This document shows positions 1 to 11,329 of a stretch of 64,000 nt of DNA, piece by piece. The notes under the pieces are model-generated. The model was not told the DNA's origin. It did not search any database and saw only the letters and a list, made by a program, of their open reading frames with translations. The stretch lies in contig SADC01001291.1 of assembly GCA_004194705.1 (NCBI GenBank), forward strand, positions 372,001-436,000. The letters run 5' to 3'. Source of the stretch: Ditylenchus dipsaci. Lineage: Eukaryota; Nematoda; Chromadorea; Rhabditida; Anguinidae. Each line of letters begins with the position of its first letter. The stretch's first letter is position 1. The position numbers were made by a program, and so were the translations under genes.

Positions 1-62
1 TTGGGAAGGGGAGCTGAAATTGTGTTTAGGCATTTATACTAGGAAAACACAAGCCCACTCAC

Positions 63-226
63 CAGTCATTATTTTTGTCCTCATTTGTAACTTTAGCGAC
101 AAGTTCGTCTTCAACTTCATCGAACTGTAGACCATCTTCGTCTTCCAGACACTCGTTTGGTGGAACATAATCTTCGTCGTCAGAAGAATTGTAATCTTCT
201 CCAACTTCTACTTGTTTGTCTGACAT
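63..226 (-). CDS. CFDP1: CFDP1/BCNT-like protein, first coding exon (partial)
   Basis: An ATG at 226 opens about 54 very acidic codons that include SSDDEDYVPPNE, and the exon ends at 63 on a GTGAGT donor; the rest of the gene lies left of the window. Craniofacial development protein 1 (BCNT, yeast Swc5) starts with the same acidic block around an EDEDYVP motif. In other animals it is a nuclear subunit linked to the SRCAP/SWR1 H2A.Z-deposition complex, with its conserved BCNT domain at the C-terminus, which is not visible here. The call therefore rests only on the acidic N-terminus and could be another acidic nuclear protein. No TATA box is obvious upstream. Confidence 0.6.
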
Positions 227-555
227 TTCACTAGAAGAACAAAATTGAGAAATTTACTTGAAAGAATATAGTGAAAAATGCAAATCAAACCAAATCGCGG
301 GAATTCAAACAGTCAAAGCAGGCACACAAACGCGCTGGGTGTCAAAAGTTACAACCCAAAACAGCAAATCAGTTAATGTGTTCTTTTTAATTTTTCTAAA
401 GCTTCTTTAGACGTCAATTTTTTCTTAGATTTTCAAAATCATTACGGGTAACAGAAGATGTTTAGAAGATGTTTAAAAAATTTAAAAATTGGGGCGAAAA
501 AGTAGCCAAACGAAAAGGAACGAAATTGAGTGGGTATCAGCTTAACAAGGGAGCC
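227..555. other. Upstream region of the CFDP1-like gene
   Basis: AT-rich sequence between the 5' end of the minus-strand CFDP1-like gene and a small MITE. I see no coding exon or convincing promoter motif. Confidence 0.4.
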
Positions 556-693
556 GCACTGTAAAACCTCAATATAGTGACCCGCCTAAGTCATAAAAAA
601 TTCAATACAGTGGCCCCCGATATAGTGGCCCTTCCAAATACTGGCCCCCTATGCCTGTTCCTAGCGGAGCCACTATATCGAGTTTTGACTGTA
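556..693. mobile_element. MITE with CAGTC-type inverted ends
   Basis: The right end reads CGAGTTTTGACTGTA, and the left end is a worn inverted copy. Between them the word TATAGTGGCCC is repeated. It belongs with the TA-flanked elements at 2530, 5183, 34416 and 52129, whose ends all resemble TACAGTCGARCCTCG. Confidence 0.65.
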
Positions 694-749
694 GCTATAA
701 AAATATTTTCAAAGCTCTGAAAAATATTAATAAATCTACCTTCGTCTTG

Positions 750-915
750 AACGAACCCGGTGCCGGTGCGGGCTGAAAATTCATTCGCACCAGCACCGGG
801 TCTTCCCCTTCTACGCACCGACACCCGCACCTGCAGCGACCCCTAATCATTCTCCGCACCGGCACCGCTCCAGACACCGGCTGATGTGGGCCGGTGCGGC
901 ATCTGGTGCGATAAA
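750..915. repeat. GC-rich word array (GCACCGGCACC)
   Basis: A GC island in AT-rich surroundings, built of both orientations of words such as GGTGCCGGTGCGG and GCACCGGCACCG. The self-complementary word arrangement resembles the bodies of the hAT-like elements elsewhere in the window. From 915 to 1239 nothing else is recognisable. Confidence 0.55.
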
Positions 916-1239
916 CAACACTGGTAGCATCGAGACATGTGTTTACACTTGGTCTCGTTCGAAGGCTAATGCTCGAATTCAAAATTCTTTGACATCTCCT
1001 GCCCATCACTACAAAATTGAAGCTCTTCTATAGTTTACATTAACGAAAAACTCGCATTAACGTCCTACTTTGTGCGGTTTCATCCTATAAAGTTAAGGCG
1101 ATCAAATAAGCAGCAGGATTTATAATTGTTAGATTCGACTTATATTTCAACTTGTTTCATATATATCAAATCAACAATAACAGCGAAATACAACAGTTTT
1201 TGAAACATAAATTCAATTCAAATGGATTTTATTTTAAAG

Positions 1240-2477
1240 CTAGAATTCGTCATCAGAATCAACAGGTTCGCTGTTTTCGTTAGACCGAAACTTTCCGGAC
1301 AACTTGGACTGTAGCACTACCATAAGCTGCATCTTGTTCTGAAATTGCAAAAAATGTTATTCGGGGAATAGAAAAAAGAAGGGAATTTTCGCGAGACATA
1401 CTAATTTTGACCTACTTGGAGTGCCACGCTCTGATCGGGAGCATCTATAGGCGCAGCCTGGTCCAAAACAGTCTTACAAATAGCATCAAGACGTATTTGT
1501 AGTTTGTCTAACATCATTACTTCATCTGTATTCATGCTCCAGGCATCAATTTCCAGAAGTTTCATTAAGTAGTTCTTCAGCAAATCAGGTGATTTTCCTA
1601 CAAATTAATTGATTTTACTGAATGTTTTTTGACATGAAAAATAAAGCCCACCCAGTTGTTCTAAACCGTGACTCAGAGCAGCTAATGCAATTTGAGACGG
1701 GGGATAGAGCAACATCGCATCTCCAACAAGTGCTTTCTAAGTGACAAAATAATTAGAACATTAGCAAAAAAACTGTCTAATTGCTTACCGTTAAAAATTC
1801 AGTTGAATGAGGACGAATAAGTTCCAGATCAAAATTAAGCTCGCATTTGGTTTTCATGTCAATTACGTGGCCTTCAAATGGTCGAAAAGGACAGTGCACG
1901 GTGAGCTGATAGTCTAGCTTTAGCATCAATTCAGGCTCTAGCGTCAATATTGTCTCAATATTATTTTCTCGGACTCCATTCCTAAGATAAAAACTGTTGA
2001 CAAAAAAAACCCAATCACAAAAACGCAAAAACCTCAAGTTGCCCACAAACTGGTCGATAGTAACGTTGAATTCATCAATTTTAGAAGCGAGGTAGTAGCA
2101 AGCCATCATCACATTCTTTGGAAAATATTCCATTGCAGACTGATGTAAATAGAAACGCTTGAAGTAAGCAAAAGCAGTCCATCTGACGGAAGGCCAAATA
2201 GCTGGACGAAAATCATCACCGAAACTGAATAAGTAATGGTTTAAAAAAGGATTCTTATGCTAGGTTGGAATAAATACGAACCGAATACCAGTTTGAGTAA
2301 CAATCTTACAAAGCAAAGCTTCTTCCATAGGAGTCAAAAAGTGCTCTTCTTCATCTGGACTTTCCAAAACGGACGATACTTATTCTTGTAACTATCATTG
2401 GCTTCGGCTCGAAGACTGTCTACTTGCTCTTGGTCTGCGAATGTCCAATCTTTTTTTTGTGTACTGGTGGAATACAT
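1240..2477 (-). CDS. CCNH: Cyclin H (CDK-activating kinase / TFIIH)
   Basis: Cyclin H is the regulatory partner of CDK7 with MAT1 in CAK and in TFIIH. Six exons are visible: 2282-2477, 2033-2224, 1789-1981, 1652-1736, 1416-1597 and 1240-1338, all with GT-AG introns of 48-80 bases. Exon 1 encodes MYSTSTQKKDWTFADQEQ, like the N-terminus of animal cyclin H. Exons 2-3 carry the first cyclin fold (AYFKRFYL, MACYYLASKIDEFNV, QFVGNLR) and then CPFRPFEGHVIDMKTKCE. Exon 4 has the PSQIALAAL element of the second fold. The C-terminus is acidic (EPVDSDDEF). Total length is about 315 codons against 323 in human. One base is missing near 2366-2374, which breaks the frame between KNKYRP and VLESPDEEE; without it the gene is normal. 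A polyadenylation signal lies at 1228-1233. Confidence 0.93.
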
Positions 2478-2529
2478 CTAAGGAACTGCATTATTATCAA
2501 ATAGATCCATTCCTCTTTACAATAACCTA

Positions 2530-3138
2530 TACATTCGACTCTCGTTTATCTAACACCGCCTCAAGTTTGTTCTCGCCTTGGGTCTGACACTTTTTTAGCT
2601 CTATTTTCGAAATCTTCTGCCAAATGTGATTCGTCAGTCTAGTCCGAAATATGGCACTTTTATAGTTCCCCCCCCATACTCGGATTTCTTGAAAAGTGAC
2701 CCAAAATCACCTCCCGACTCATTTTTCTGTACAACACGATGTGGGAAGCATATTTAAACACTTTCTGACAAAAAAATTTTGACCTTCGACAAAAAAAATA
2801 CCTCCCACCCCTCAGTCAAAATGGTCATTTTAAGGCATTTTAGTGTCATTTTTGGGTGATTTATCACATTTTTCTTGCTGGAACTTGGCAAAAAGAGATT
2901 CTATATGCATTTCTTGATCAAGAGTACATCTCGGAATTATGTCAAAGGTATGTGGGTGTGCGCATCTCAACCCCAAGCAACCAAGCCCCCTGCGCCCCCT
3001 CGGGGGTTAGAGATGCGCGCACTCACTTACCTTACTCTTGAGATGTACCGAGATGTACTCTTGAATAGAGCTGAAAAAGTGTCGGACCAAGGCGGGAACG
3101 AACTTTTGGGGGTGTCAGATCAACGAGAGTCGACTGTA
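2530..3138. mobile_element. CAGTC-type MITE carrying a GCGCATCTC palindrome
   Basis: TA-flanked inverted ends: TACATTCGACTCTCG on the left and its counterpart CGAGAGTCGACTGTA on the right. The subterminal parts match those of the element at 34416-34843 (words around CGGGAACGAAC). The middle holds another repeat: the inverted GCGCATCTC unit with a CCCCCTGCGCC centre at about 2945-3045. Confidence 0.75.
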
Positions 3139-3411
3139 GTCTTTATTTTAGCAAAAACACCATGCAAAGTTTCAAAAATAGTTTATAGGGATAAAAAGAG
3201 GTAAAACGCTCATCTCACTCTCTCAACTAATTTGCCATTGCAGACTTTTTTAAACCGATATTTTTTAGGATGTTTTTATGATACTCGAACGAATCTCGAC
3301 TGATGCTTGAACCTCCAATAACATTCAAACTTAAAGATTTCATTGTCACATGAAGGTTAGTGTCCATCGAATCTCAAGTAGTGTTCTTGTGAATGTCGAT
3401 TCGATTATTTT
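3139..3411. other. Intergenic, nothing recognised
   Basis: Low-complexity AT-rich DNA between the MITE and the tRNA-related repeat; I see no gene or repeat structure here. Confidence 0.4.
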
Positions 3412-3655
3412 TTATAAGATGAAAAAAGGCTCACAATAGTATAGATGAAAAAGGGTCATTTGCTGACGGCAAAGCAGTGGTAAAAATAATTTCAATCGGT
3501 TCCTCGACAGTTCTTGGCCATAGAGAACAATGTTTTTCCCAAGAAACCACCCACTGAACTTAATGATATAAGTAATGAATGCACCTAGGGGTGGGCTCGA
3601 ACCTTCGACCTGAAGCGATGCGTACATAAAGTTTCCTCACCCTTTAGTGACAAAG
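3412..3655 (-). repeat. tRNA-derived SINE-like repeat, copy 1
   Basis: On the minus strand a RNA polymerase III B-box-like GGTTCGAGCCC occurs at about 3594-3606, preceded by ACGCATCGCTTCAGGTC. The same segment recurs at 27345-27400 (+) and 52910-52995 (-), each with different flanking sequence. That pattern fits a tRNA-headed SINE. The A box is weak and no folded tRNA is proposed. From 3656 to 3900 nothing further is seen. Confidence 0.5.
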
Positions 3656-3976
3656 TGATAGCAATAGTTTTCCACGTTTATTGAGCGGATATAATGTACC
3701 GAGGTTTTCTAAGCCGGTTATGTCTTAAGAAATTTTATAGGACTAAGACTAGACAGATAAATGTGCTAATTACTTAGCAGAGGTGGAATAAAACTCGAGG
3801 CGCTTCGGGATCACTTAAATTGGGCTAATAGTTAAACGTCTATCAGAACACCACCTTCGTTAGAACACGGAAAGTTTTTTTAACAATATGCGGTAAGTAC
3901 AACATTCGACCAAAAATTTTTATTTCAACAACAACATAATTCGCACATGCGAGCGGGCATAACAGATAGAAGATGT

Positions 3977-4794
3977 TCAATAAAGGCGCTGAGCTGGCCC
4001 ATAGTAGACTTGATGTTGAGAGCACGCACATTCTGCCAATTCTTCTTCAACAAGGAAACAAGGAAGTTTATACCCAGAGAAATGTTGGCCACAAGCTCCT
4101 CCTGCGTCATCTCGACGTGTCCGATAGCCACTGACAAACAGAGCACCTGTAAACTCAAGCGATCGTAGAAGAAAGAAACAGCATGAAAATTGTGTGCTCA
4201 CCTTCTTCATCTGGAACTTGACTGTGGCACGAATTTCGTCAATCTTGGAATTGAGAGTCTCATTGTGGGTGACCACCGAAGGAAACTTTCCAGCCTTGTT
4301 AAGCCCAGGACCGAGAATACGCGGAATTTGCTTAATCAAAGACTCTGAGGCAATGAAGGCGTCATAACTCTTGGCCAAATTCTTGATCATCTTCTTATCC
4401 TTGTTCAGCTTCTTCAAGTCATCAGCAGACATGCACGGGATTTCGCTGGCGGCAGCTTCATCGATGTGTTGCTGGTCTCCAAGCACACAGACCTTCAACT
4501 TAGGACGAGGAATGTTCTTGAGCCTGAAATCATCAAAAACACATGCAAATTAATCAAATAGGAAAACTGGTAGAACTTGCCTGACAGTTCCACTGAAACG
4601 CTTGTCCTAAAATTCAGCGATAGCTTATGAGTTTTATTAACAGATGAAAAAGCAACCTTCTGCGGGTCGTAGTTCTTCAAGGCAATTTGAAGCTCGATGG
4701 TCTCACGAAACTTGCGCTTCTTCTCACTAGACAGCTTCAGCACTTCAGCCACACATTCATTGAGCGTATCACGAGAGATTTTGCTTCCACTCAT
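3977..4794 (-). CDS. RPL10A: 60S ribosomal protein L10a (uL1)
   Basis: uL1 forms the L1 stalk of the large subunit and helps release E-site tRNA. Four exons: 4657-4794 ([20 protein letters not shown]), 4581-4606, 4202-4523 and 3977-4146. Diagnostic stretches are [55 protein letters not shown] and [20 protein letters not shown]. The second exon is only 26 bases and is followed by a GC-AG intron (AG/GCAAGT). The expected end MGxxQRLY lies one base out of frame: a base is missing at about 3996-4001, so the literal frame reads past the normal stop. The length is otherwise 218 residues, normal for the family. AATAAA lies at 3919-3924. A TTTTCAG acceptor at about 4830 suggests a 5'-UTR intron or a trans-splice site about 30 bases before the ATG. 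Confidence 0.97.
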
Positions 4795-5182
4795 CGCTTC
4801 TTTTTGCTCGGACTTTTTTCAACCTGAAATTTTCTAAATTGATTCATGAGTTGAAATTTACGACAGCGCTGACGACTTCGCAACGCAATCATAAAAAACA
4901 GGGCAAAATCTAGATGGCATGTTCCAAGTGACATATCTCCTGCGCAGAAAATCTCTGTTATTATCCCAGAAAGTTTTCTCTGAGAGACAAAAATAGATTT
5001 AAAACCTCTTTTCGACTCTGTGATTGTAGCTTTGCTTCTGCTGTTCGTTTTTTGTAAATACCAGTGTTTTCAAAAGAAAAGGTAAATAAGACAGGCAAAC
5101 TCTAAAATCAAGGAAAAGGCAAAGTGAAAGGCAAATTTGCCTTTCCCTTCAGTTTCCCTTTTTTACTTTGCCCTTTGATGGC
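4795..5182. other. Upstream flank of RPL10A
   Basis: Contains the 5'-UTR acceptor described for RPL10A and, at 5080-5170, a short palindromic array of AGGCAAA / TTTGCCT words. No other gene is seen. Confidence 0.4.
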
Positions 5183-5287
5183 TACAGTCAAACCTCGACA
5201 AGCCGGCACCCATAGGGACCGACCTTAGGGTGCCGGTTTATCGGGGTGCCGGTTTATCGGGGTGCCGTTTATCGAGGTTCGACTGTA
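5183..5287. mobile_element. CAGTC-type MITE, 105 bp
   Basis: TA-flanked; left end TACAGTCAAACCTCGACAAG, right end CTTATCGAGG-type inverse ending CGACTGTA. The centre repeats GGTGCCGGTTTATCG three times. Same end family as 556, 2530, 34416 and 52129, but with a different internal word. Confidence 0.75.
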
Positions 5288-5299
5288 TAAGTAATTCTG

Positions 5300-6930
5300 A
5301 CGGCTGTAATGGCTTTCGGCATTTCCCGTTTCAAAAAGCGCCAGTTTCAAAAATGTACGTTTTCGTCGTTAGCCGTTTTCGTCATTAGCCGTTTATGGCA
5401 TTTGCCGTTTTCAAGAGTTTTTTAAAAATTTTCCGTTTTCGACAAGATGAGTTTGGGAATTTGAGTTTTTTGGAGAAATGAGTTTGGAAATTTGATTTTT
5501 TTGGAGAAATGAGGGCAGGAGTACACTATTTAGCCAGAGCCAAAAGTGCGTTTTTTGAAGGTCTAAGTATGTTTTAGGCCGTGAAAACGATGAAAACGGC
5601 AAAAAAGTGTGGGAAAGCCATTTTTCGAAAAAAAAAAATTTTCGACTGCCTTGGTCCCCCCTGTGGTTTTTGGTCATTTTTCGCCCTGGTCCCCCTATGG
5701 TTTTTGGTCATTTTTGGTATTTTACATCGTTTTGGTCACTGAGGCTGCGCAAAAAGAGCCTCTTTATACATTTTTGATCATGAGTCTCGCTTGGAATCAT
5801 GTCTAAGGTAAGTGAGTGCGCGCATCTCTAACTCTTAAGCCCCTGCGCCCCCTTCGGGGCATGCATACCAGAGTTTCTTTATGCGGCCCAGTTAACAAAA
5901 ATATGTTCGATTTCCATCTTTTTAGAGTATCCAGGTACTCCTTGAGTTTGGTTCACCTTGGGGACCACTTGGAAAACCGCTATAAAGAAATCACTATAAA
6001 ATGTTCTTTTGTTGCAACCGGACCATCAGTGGGAAATCATTGTGATTAAGCAGGAAACAGCTCTATCTTGCCCAAAACCATGCCCTGAGTACCTTAAATA
6101 AAAGGGGGCCACTTTTATGGCAGAACGTTAGAAATTCAAATGTTTGTATTCTTCGATCGCCTTACCATATTTTTCAACTGGGCCATGGCAAAAAGAGACT
6201 CTGTATGAATTTTTCGATCAAAAGTACTTCTCGGAATCATATCTAAGGTAAGTGAGTGCGCGCATCTCAATCCCATGTAACCAAGCCCCTACGCCCCCTC
6301 GGAGCCTGAAAATTGTGGCTCCGATGATCTTTTTGCCACGGACCAGTTGAAAAATATGGTGACTCCTTCGGGGCGCAGGGGGCTTGGGGCTTGGAGTTGA
6401 GATGCGCACACCCACATACCTTAGACACAAATCACTCGAAAGTGACTCTGGATGCATAAAAAAGCATGCATACCAGAGTTTCTTTATGCGGTAGGCCCCG
6501 GTCAACAAAACTATGTTCAAATTCCGTCTTTTTAGGTCCAACAGAGGTAACCGAGTCAAAAAATGACCAAAAACCATAGGGGGGACCAAGGCGAAAAATG
6601 ACCCAAAACCACAGGGGGGACCAAAGCAGTCGAATTTTTTTTTTCGAAAAATGGCATTCCCACAATTTTTTTGCCGTCTTCATCGTTTTCACGGCCTAAA
6701 ACATACTTAGACCATCAAAAAACGCACTTTTGGCTCTGGCCAAATAGTGTACTTTAGCCGAAATGAGTTTGGGAGAATTTGGTTTTCGGAGGCATCTGAG
6801 TTTGCACACTCTTTCTTGGAAAGCTTCGTTATAGGTCAGTTTTGTCCTCGCTCTTTGCTTATGTATATGTTCATAGAAATCATCGAAGACTCCAATTTTT
6901 TCTGATTCGGGTGGCGGAAATATCAATTTC
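5300..6930. repeat. Large foldback with CCGTTTTCGTCATT arrays
   Basis: Words of the type CCGTTTTCGTCATTAGC are repeated at 5325-5415. Sequence at about 5500-5690 (CCAAAAGTGCGTTTTTTGA and on) recurs inverted at about 6560-6745. Between the arms lie two copies of the GCGCATCTC unit (5811-5868 and 6243-6430). Homologous word arrays occur at 59424-59510 and inverted at 62455-62580. No coding capacity is recognised, so this is a non-autonomous composite. Confidence 0.6.
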
Positions 6931-7220
6931 AGTCCTAATTAACCCGATTCCCTGCACGATTTAACGTCATAATAAGTGGTTTGTTTTTGATGTTGACCAA
7001 ATTTTATTTTTCAGGCCAGCCAGGTGGATTTCCACTGCCCAGGTGGTACCTACCCCAGGTTTTTGGTATTTGGGTGGGTGAAAATGAAGTTTTGGTCCTG
7101 TCGAACGGGATTCGCCACGCAATTTTGAGTATGAGAGGATGGTTGGTTTTTGAATTTTTTAAAAATTTTCATTTTTTCAGGCCAGCCAGGTGGATATCCA
7201 CCTGACCATAGGGTCAGTGT
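6931..7220. repeat. Repeats with AGGTGGATATCCACC motif (core 3)
   Basis: Two tandem-like copies of a segment containing CAGGCCAGCCAGGTGGAT, the second with the palindrome AGGTGGATATCCACCT. Relatives occur at 18330-18540, 59770-60180 (inverted) and 61890-62110. It is a dispersed non-coding repeat. Confidence 0.6.
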
Positions 7221-7600
7221 TTCCAGTGCGGCCGAAAAAAGGGTCAAAAAAGCCGAAGCATCTGCTTTTACAAAATTTATGAATGGCCGGGAAATAAATG
7301 TGCTCATCAACAGTTTTTTAAAAAGCAGACCGCGAAACTATGCTTTCTGAAAAGCAAATTTAATTTCACAATTTTTCTCTGCCTTTTGGAAAGCATAATT
7401 AATTTGATGATTTTTCTCGGCTTTTCAAAAAGCATATTTAATTTCAAACATTTTTTCGGCTTCTAAAAAGCCGAAAAATTTAATAAATTTTTTTGGCTTT
7501 TCCAAAAAGCCGATAATTTTTGATAATTTTTCTCAGCTTTTTGAAACAGCCGATATTTTTGATGATGTTTCTCGGCTTTTTGAAAAAGCCGATGTAAGTC
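7221..7600. repeat. Word array of GGCTTTTTnAAAAGCC units
   Basis: About ten imperfect units alternate GGCTTTTCAAAAAGC-type hairpins with AATTTAAT-type spacers. Each unit is self-complementary. No coding exon is visible. It resembles the word arrays in the foldback elements but has no identified partner arm. Confidence 0.55.
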
Positions 7601-7845
7601 TTTGCGGTTTATTTCAGTTCTATTTTTACTAGGGCCTAAAGTTTATTTTAGAGCATGAAAGATTAGATCCTGAAATTCCGTCGCTCTATGGAGGGGTGTT
7701 AGTAATGCAAAAAAGCGTTTGATCTATCTTTGCCGACTCGATGGGGTGGCTGGATACCTGCCATCGGAAGATTCTTGGAAATCAGCTTTCAGGCAAGCTA
7801 GCATTTAACAATTTCCTTTTTGAAATGGTCGATTTGTGTTTTTAG

Positions 7846-9580
7846 ATCATGCAAATTTCTCAAGTTCATCAACTCGGAATGATCCCAGATCTAAGCCAGC
7901 GAGCATATCTGCGTGGAGTCTATCAAGTTCTCTCCCCCTTTTACGGCAGCGCCAGCTCAGGACATTAACTTCTAGGAAAGTAATAATGCCAGGAAAAGCG
8001 CCTTCTAGGAAAACGTGCATATAGGAAAATGAAAGGTATGGACAATTGACAACTGGACAATGTACTCTAGGACAATGGCCTGTTTGGTAAAGCACCTTTC
8101 AGGAAAAAGGACACTAGGACAATTTACTCTAGGACAATCGTCTTTTTGGAAAAGCGGCTTTTAGGAAAAAGGACACTAGGACAATACACTCTAGGACAAT
8201 CGCCTTTTTGGAAAAGCGCTTTTTAGGAAAAGGGACACTAGGACAATTTACTCTAGGACAATGATGTCTTAGGAAAAGCGCCTTTTGGGAAAACGGACGC
8301 TAGGACAATGGACAATAGGACAATCGTCTTCTGAGAAAAGAACCTTTTTGGACAACTTTTTACTGTTTAAAAAGTTATAACATCACTTTATGTGTCTAAA
8401 AACAGTGTGTCCTATAGTCTCTTGTCCTGTTCTCCATTTTCCTACTGTACATTGTTCAAAACTACAATTGCCCTATTGTCCATTGTCCTAGTGTCAACTG
8501 TCCAAAAAGGCGATTGTCCTGAAAAGCGATTGTCCTAGAGTATATTGTCCTAGTGTCCTTTTTCCTGAAAGGCTCTTTTCCAAAAGGCCATTGTCCGAGA
8601 GTATATTGTCCTAGTGTCCTTTTTCCTGAAATGCTCTTTTCCAAAAAGGCCATTGTCCTAGAGTCGATTGTCCTAGGGTCTCCTGTCCAAACATGTCACT
8701 GTCCAATTGTGAATTTTCCCAGCCTGGTGTTTTCCTATATGCAAGTTTTCCTAGAAAGAGATTTTCCTAGCATTATTACTTTTCTAGAAGTTAATGTCCT
8801 GAGCTGGCCCTGCCCCTTTTACGAAGTTCTGACAATCATTCAAGCTCAAAAGAATGTTACAATCTCACACTGCATTCCTTACAACAAGTATCTGCATTAG
8901 GTGCAAATGCTTAATTGGTAACTAATTTTAGGGTTCGATGAAGCCGTTTACCTTAATTTTGAAAGGCCTCAACCAGTGACCCGGAAATTAGGAATATTAT
9001 CGCTGCCCTCAAGAGCCAGATTTCTTCGCGATTCGAGAACATGTGGAATAAGGCAAGCTAAAATTTCGATGGAATCTTTATGGCTTCTACTTTGATGGAC
9101 GTGAACACAATAGCTACAAGAGATTGACGATGCTATTGAAATATTGCTGAACATGGTATGTTTTTAGCTTTTAGTATTTACTGGTTTTCGTAGTCGCATT
9201 TCTTCAGCTTCCTTTTTCACCAACTCTTCCGCTTGAACAAGTTGTGATCAACGACGCGGCAATTCTTTCAGTCAACTAATTGCAGTCCTTCATTCAGAAG
9301 AAGAGAGCCGATTTTATTCGAGATCTGCGAGTGGACAATGAGATCCGAGAAAACAGTGAACAGGGAAACACGCCATCAAATCGGTCAGCAGTAACTGAGT
9401 TGGTTGGACCTCTTCAGAGTATGCAGCCTTGCGGTCGGCAAAATCTCAACCCTATTCTTACTTTAGTCGACATGCGTACAGAGGTATAAAAAATCATTCT
9501 AATGTCCCATTTACATAACTCATTTTTCAGTTAAACAAGCATATCATCGACTACATGATTGAGACCTTTAAACTTTTTGC
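7846..9580 (+). pseudogene. hAT-type transposase gene remnant, interrupted by a foldback element
   Basis: Exon-like pieces: 7846-7944 joined across an insertion to 8823-8900, then 8932-9050, about 9280-9486, and a last piece starting about 9531. The first piece reads through YLRGVYQVLSPFY and, across the insertion scar, EVLTIIQAQKNVTISHCIPY. This matches the LxPFxEATxxLSxExxPTIS region of hAT transposases. The next piece includes IIAALKSQISSRFENMW, also hAT-like. A stop sits just before the donor at 8900 and there is a frame change near 8972, so the copy is dead or mis-sequenced. It could be a domesticated gene, but the breaks argue against it. Confidence 0.55.
7945..8814. mobile_element. Foldback element A with GGACAAT/GGAAAAG word arrays
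   Basis: Target duplication CCTTTTAC at 7937-7944 and 8815-8822. The ends are GGCAGCGCCAGCTCAGGAC and its inverse. Arms at about 7960-8345 and 8465-8800 are tandem arrays of two words, AGGACAATnnACTCT and AGGAAAAGCGCC, in opposite orientations around a short centre. No open frame. Removal restores the reading frame of the hAT exon it sits in. Confidence 0.85.
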
Positions 9581-9585
9581 GAAAA

Positions 9586-10010
9586 TTTAATTGGGCGGAT
9601 CAGAATTCCAGTCCGATTGGCTTAATCGCTCAGAATTCCAAGTTTATAGTGATTTTGAGTGGTTTAGGATGAAATTCTGAGTAATTCAGCCGATCGGACT
9701 GGAATTCTGATCCGCCTAATCGAATTTTCGCAAAAAGTTCACCCCCCCCCCCCTCAGTCAACCACTAAAAAACCAACTTTCAGCGGCTTCTGGCCACCCT
9801 GGGCGGGATTTCGATCAGTTGAACATATTTTTTGACTGAAATTTTTTTAATTCCCGCAAAATTTAATGGTAGAAATCAATATTTTGCTGGTAGAAATCAA
9901 TAATTTACTGACATAAATCAGTAATTTACTGGTAGAAATAAGTTTTTTGTTTGAAATCCAAATTTACTGGTGAAAAGTAGTATTTTACTGCTCGAAAACG
10001 ATTTGAGCCC
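9586..10010. mobile_element. Foldback core 1, truncated copy with ACTGGTAGAAAT array
   Basis: A palindrome at 9586-9745 with GCGGATCAGAATTCCAGTC halves is followed by one arm (CCAACTTTCAGCGGCTTC). An array at 9868-10000 then repeats TTTACTGGTAGAAATCA. The core matches those of the elements at 14169 and 45649, but the array word is different. The left arm is missing; the element abuts the hAT remnant. Confidence 0.7.
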
Positions 10011-10759
10011 CCTTTAATTTTCCTTTACTTTTAATTTGTCTTTCCTTTTGAAAACACTAGTAAATACGGTGTGAGGGGGGGGGGTGGAATGCTCTTTTTG
10101 GACCTCCTTGCTAGGCAATAAAAACCAAATCCTGCCATGATATGGGAATGGGCATCATGGTTTTTGTCTTTAATTATTCTTTGTTTTATTGACACAATTT
10201 TTATATCAAGTTGCATACATCTAGTACTCAAAATGACCGCTAGATTCTAGAGAACATTTTAGTAGTAAAAATTATGGTTCTACACGGTTCATCCCCCCCC
10301 CTTCCCCTACCTCAAAATAGCCACGTGAATAAAATTAATTTGACCAAAATGAGGAGGATAAGTGAGCAAAATTTTAAATTTTTGTTGGAAGCATTTTAAC
10401 ATTTAGCGCTCAAAATGTTTATCAAACCCTATCTCGCTATTTTCATAAAGCAGCTCCAATCTTTATATAGTATTTGGACTGAGTAAGTCACACTGTGTTT
10501 TGCTTCTTTTTGACTTTTCTCGAGCTGGAGTCAATGTGCCACGCTCATTCTTTTTGCAATCGGTAGAGCTAAGTGTGCTTTTCCGATTGTGATATCATAG
10601 AGCATTGTGACTCGAGCCGGTTTTTGAGAATTTAACAAATTAAGCATTGAAATTGGTCAAATCATTGAAGAAAAAATGAAAAACAAAATTATTTTGAATT
10701 TGCGTGTTTTTCGAATATTCTTATTTTATCGCTGTATTTAGTAATTCAGTTAATCGAAC
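10011..10759. other. Intergenic AT-rich region
   Basis: Contains C/G homopolymers near 10075 and 10294 that sit in roughly inverted context, suggesting a decayed palindromic element. No gene is recognised. Confidence 0.35.
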
Positions 10760-10945
10760 CCCGGTGGTGGTACCCAGTTGGTGATACCTAGGTGGTCCTA
10801 CCCAGTTGGTCCTACCCAGTTGGTGTTACCCAATTGGTGGTGCCCGGGTGGTGGTGCCCGAGTGGTGTTCTTCAGGTGGTGGTACCCAGTTGGTGGTTCT
10901 TTAGGTGGTAATATTAACCTGCCCGGTAGTACCTACCTAAAGTTT
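10760..10945. repeat. Minisatellite GGTGGTACCCAGTT
   Basis: About twelve degenerate tandem copies of a 14-15 bp word (GGTGGTACCCAGTTG). The same word recurs at 11511-11590, 41760-41870 (as its complement) and, degenerate, 51690-51835. No coding function. Confidence 0.7.
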
Positions 10946-11329
10946 TGGAGTTTAGGTACGTAAAATCACACTTTCGACCTTATTAAAACCGATTCTCTAC
11001 AAGATTCTAGAAAAGAAAAATAAGTTGTTTTTTTTGTTTTTCAAATAATTTAGTGATTTCGGTTATTGAGGTGGGTGTCCAACTTTATGGCCTACAGAAT
11101 TGAAATCTTCAAAAAAAAAACAAAAAAAATTCATCGTCTAAAATGGCGTCAAGAATTGGGTCTAATAAGGTCTAAAATGCGATTTTACCTATCGGATACC
11201 AAAACGATAGGAAGGTACCTTTGCACCTGGATGGCTGTTGTCGGGATATCATTTTGGTCAAACTCACTATTGGCGCAGCTTCGTAAAAAGAAATGATTGC
11301 AGCTTAGACATTTGGTATAGTAGAAAAAT

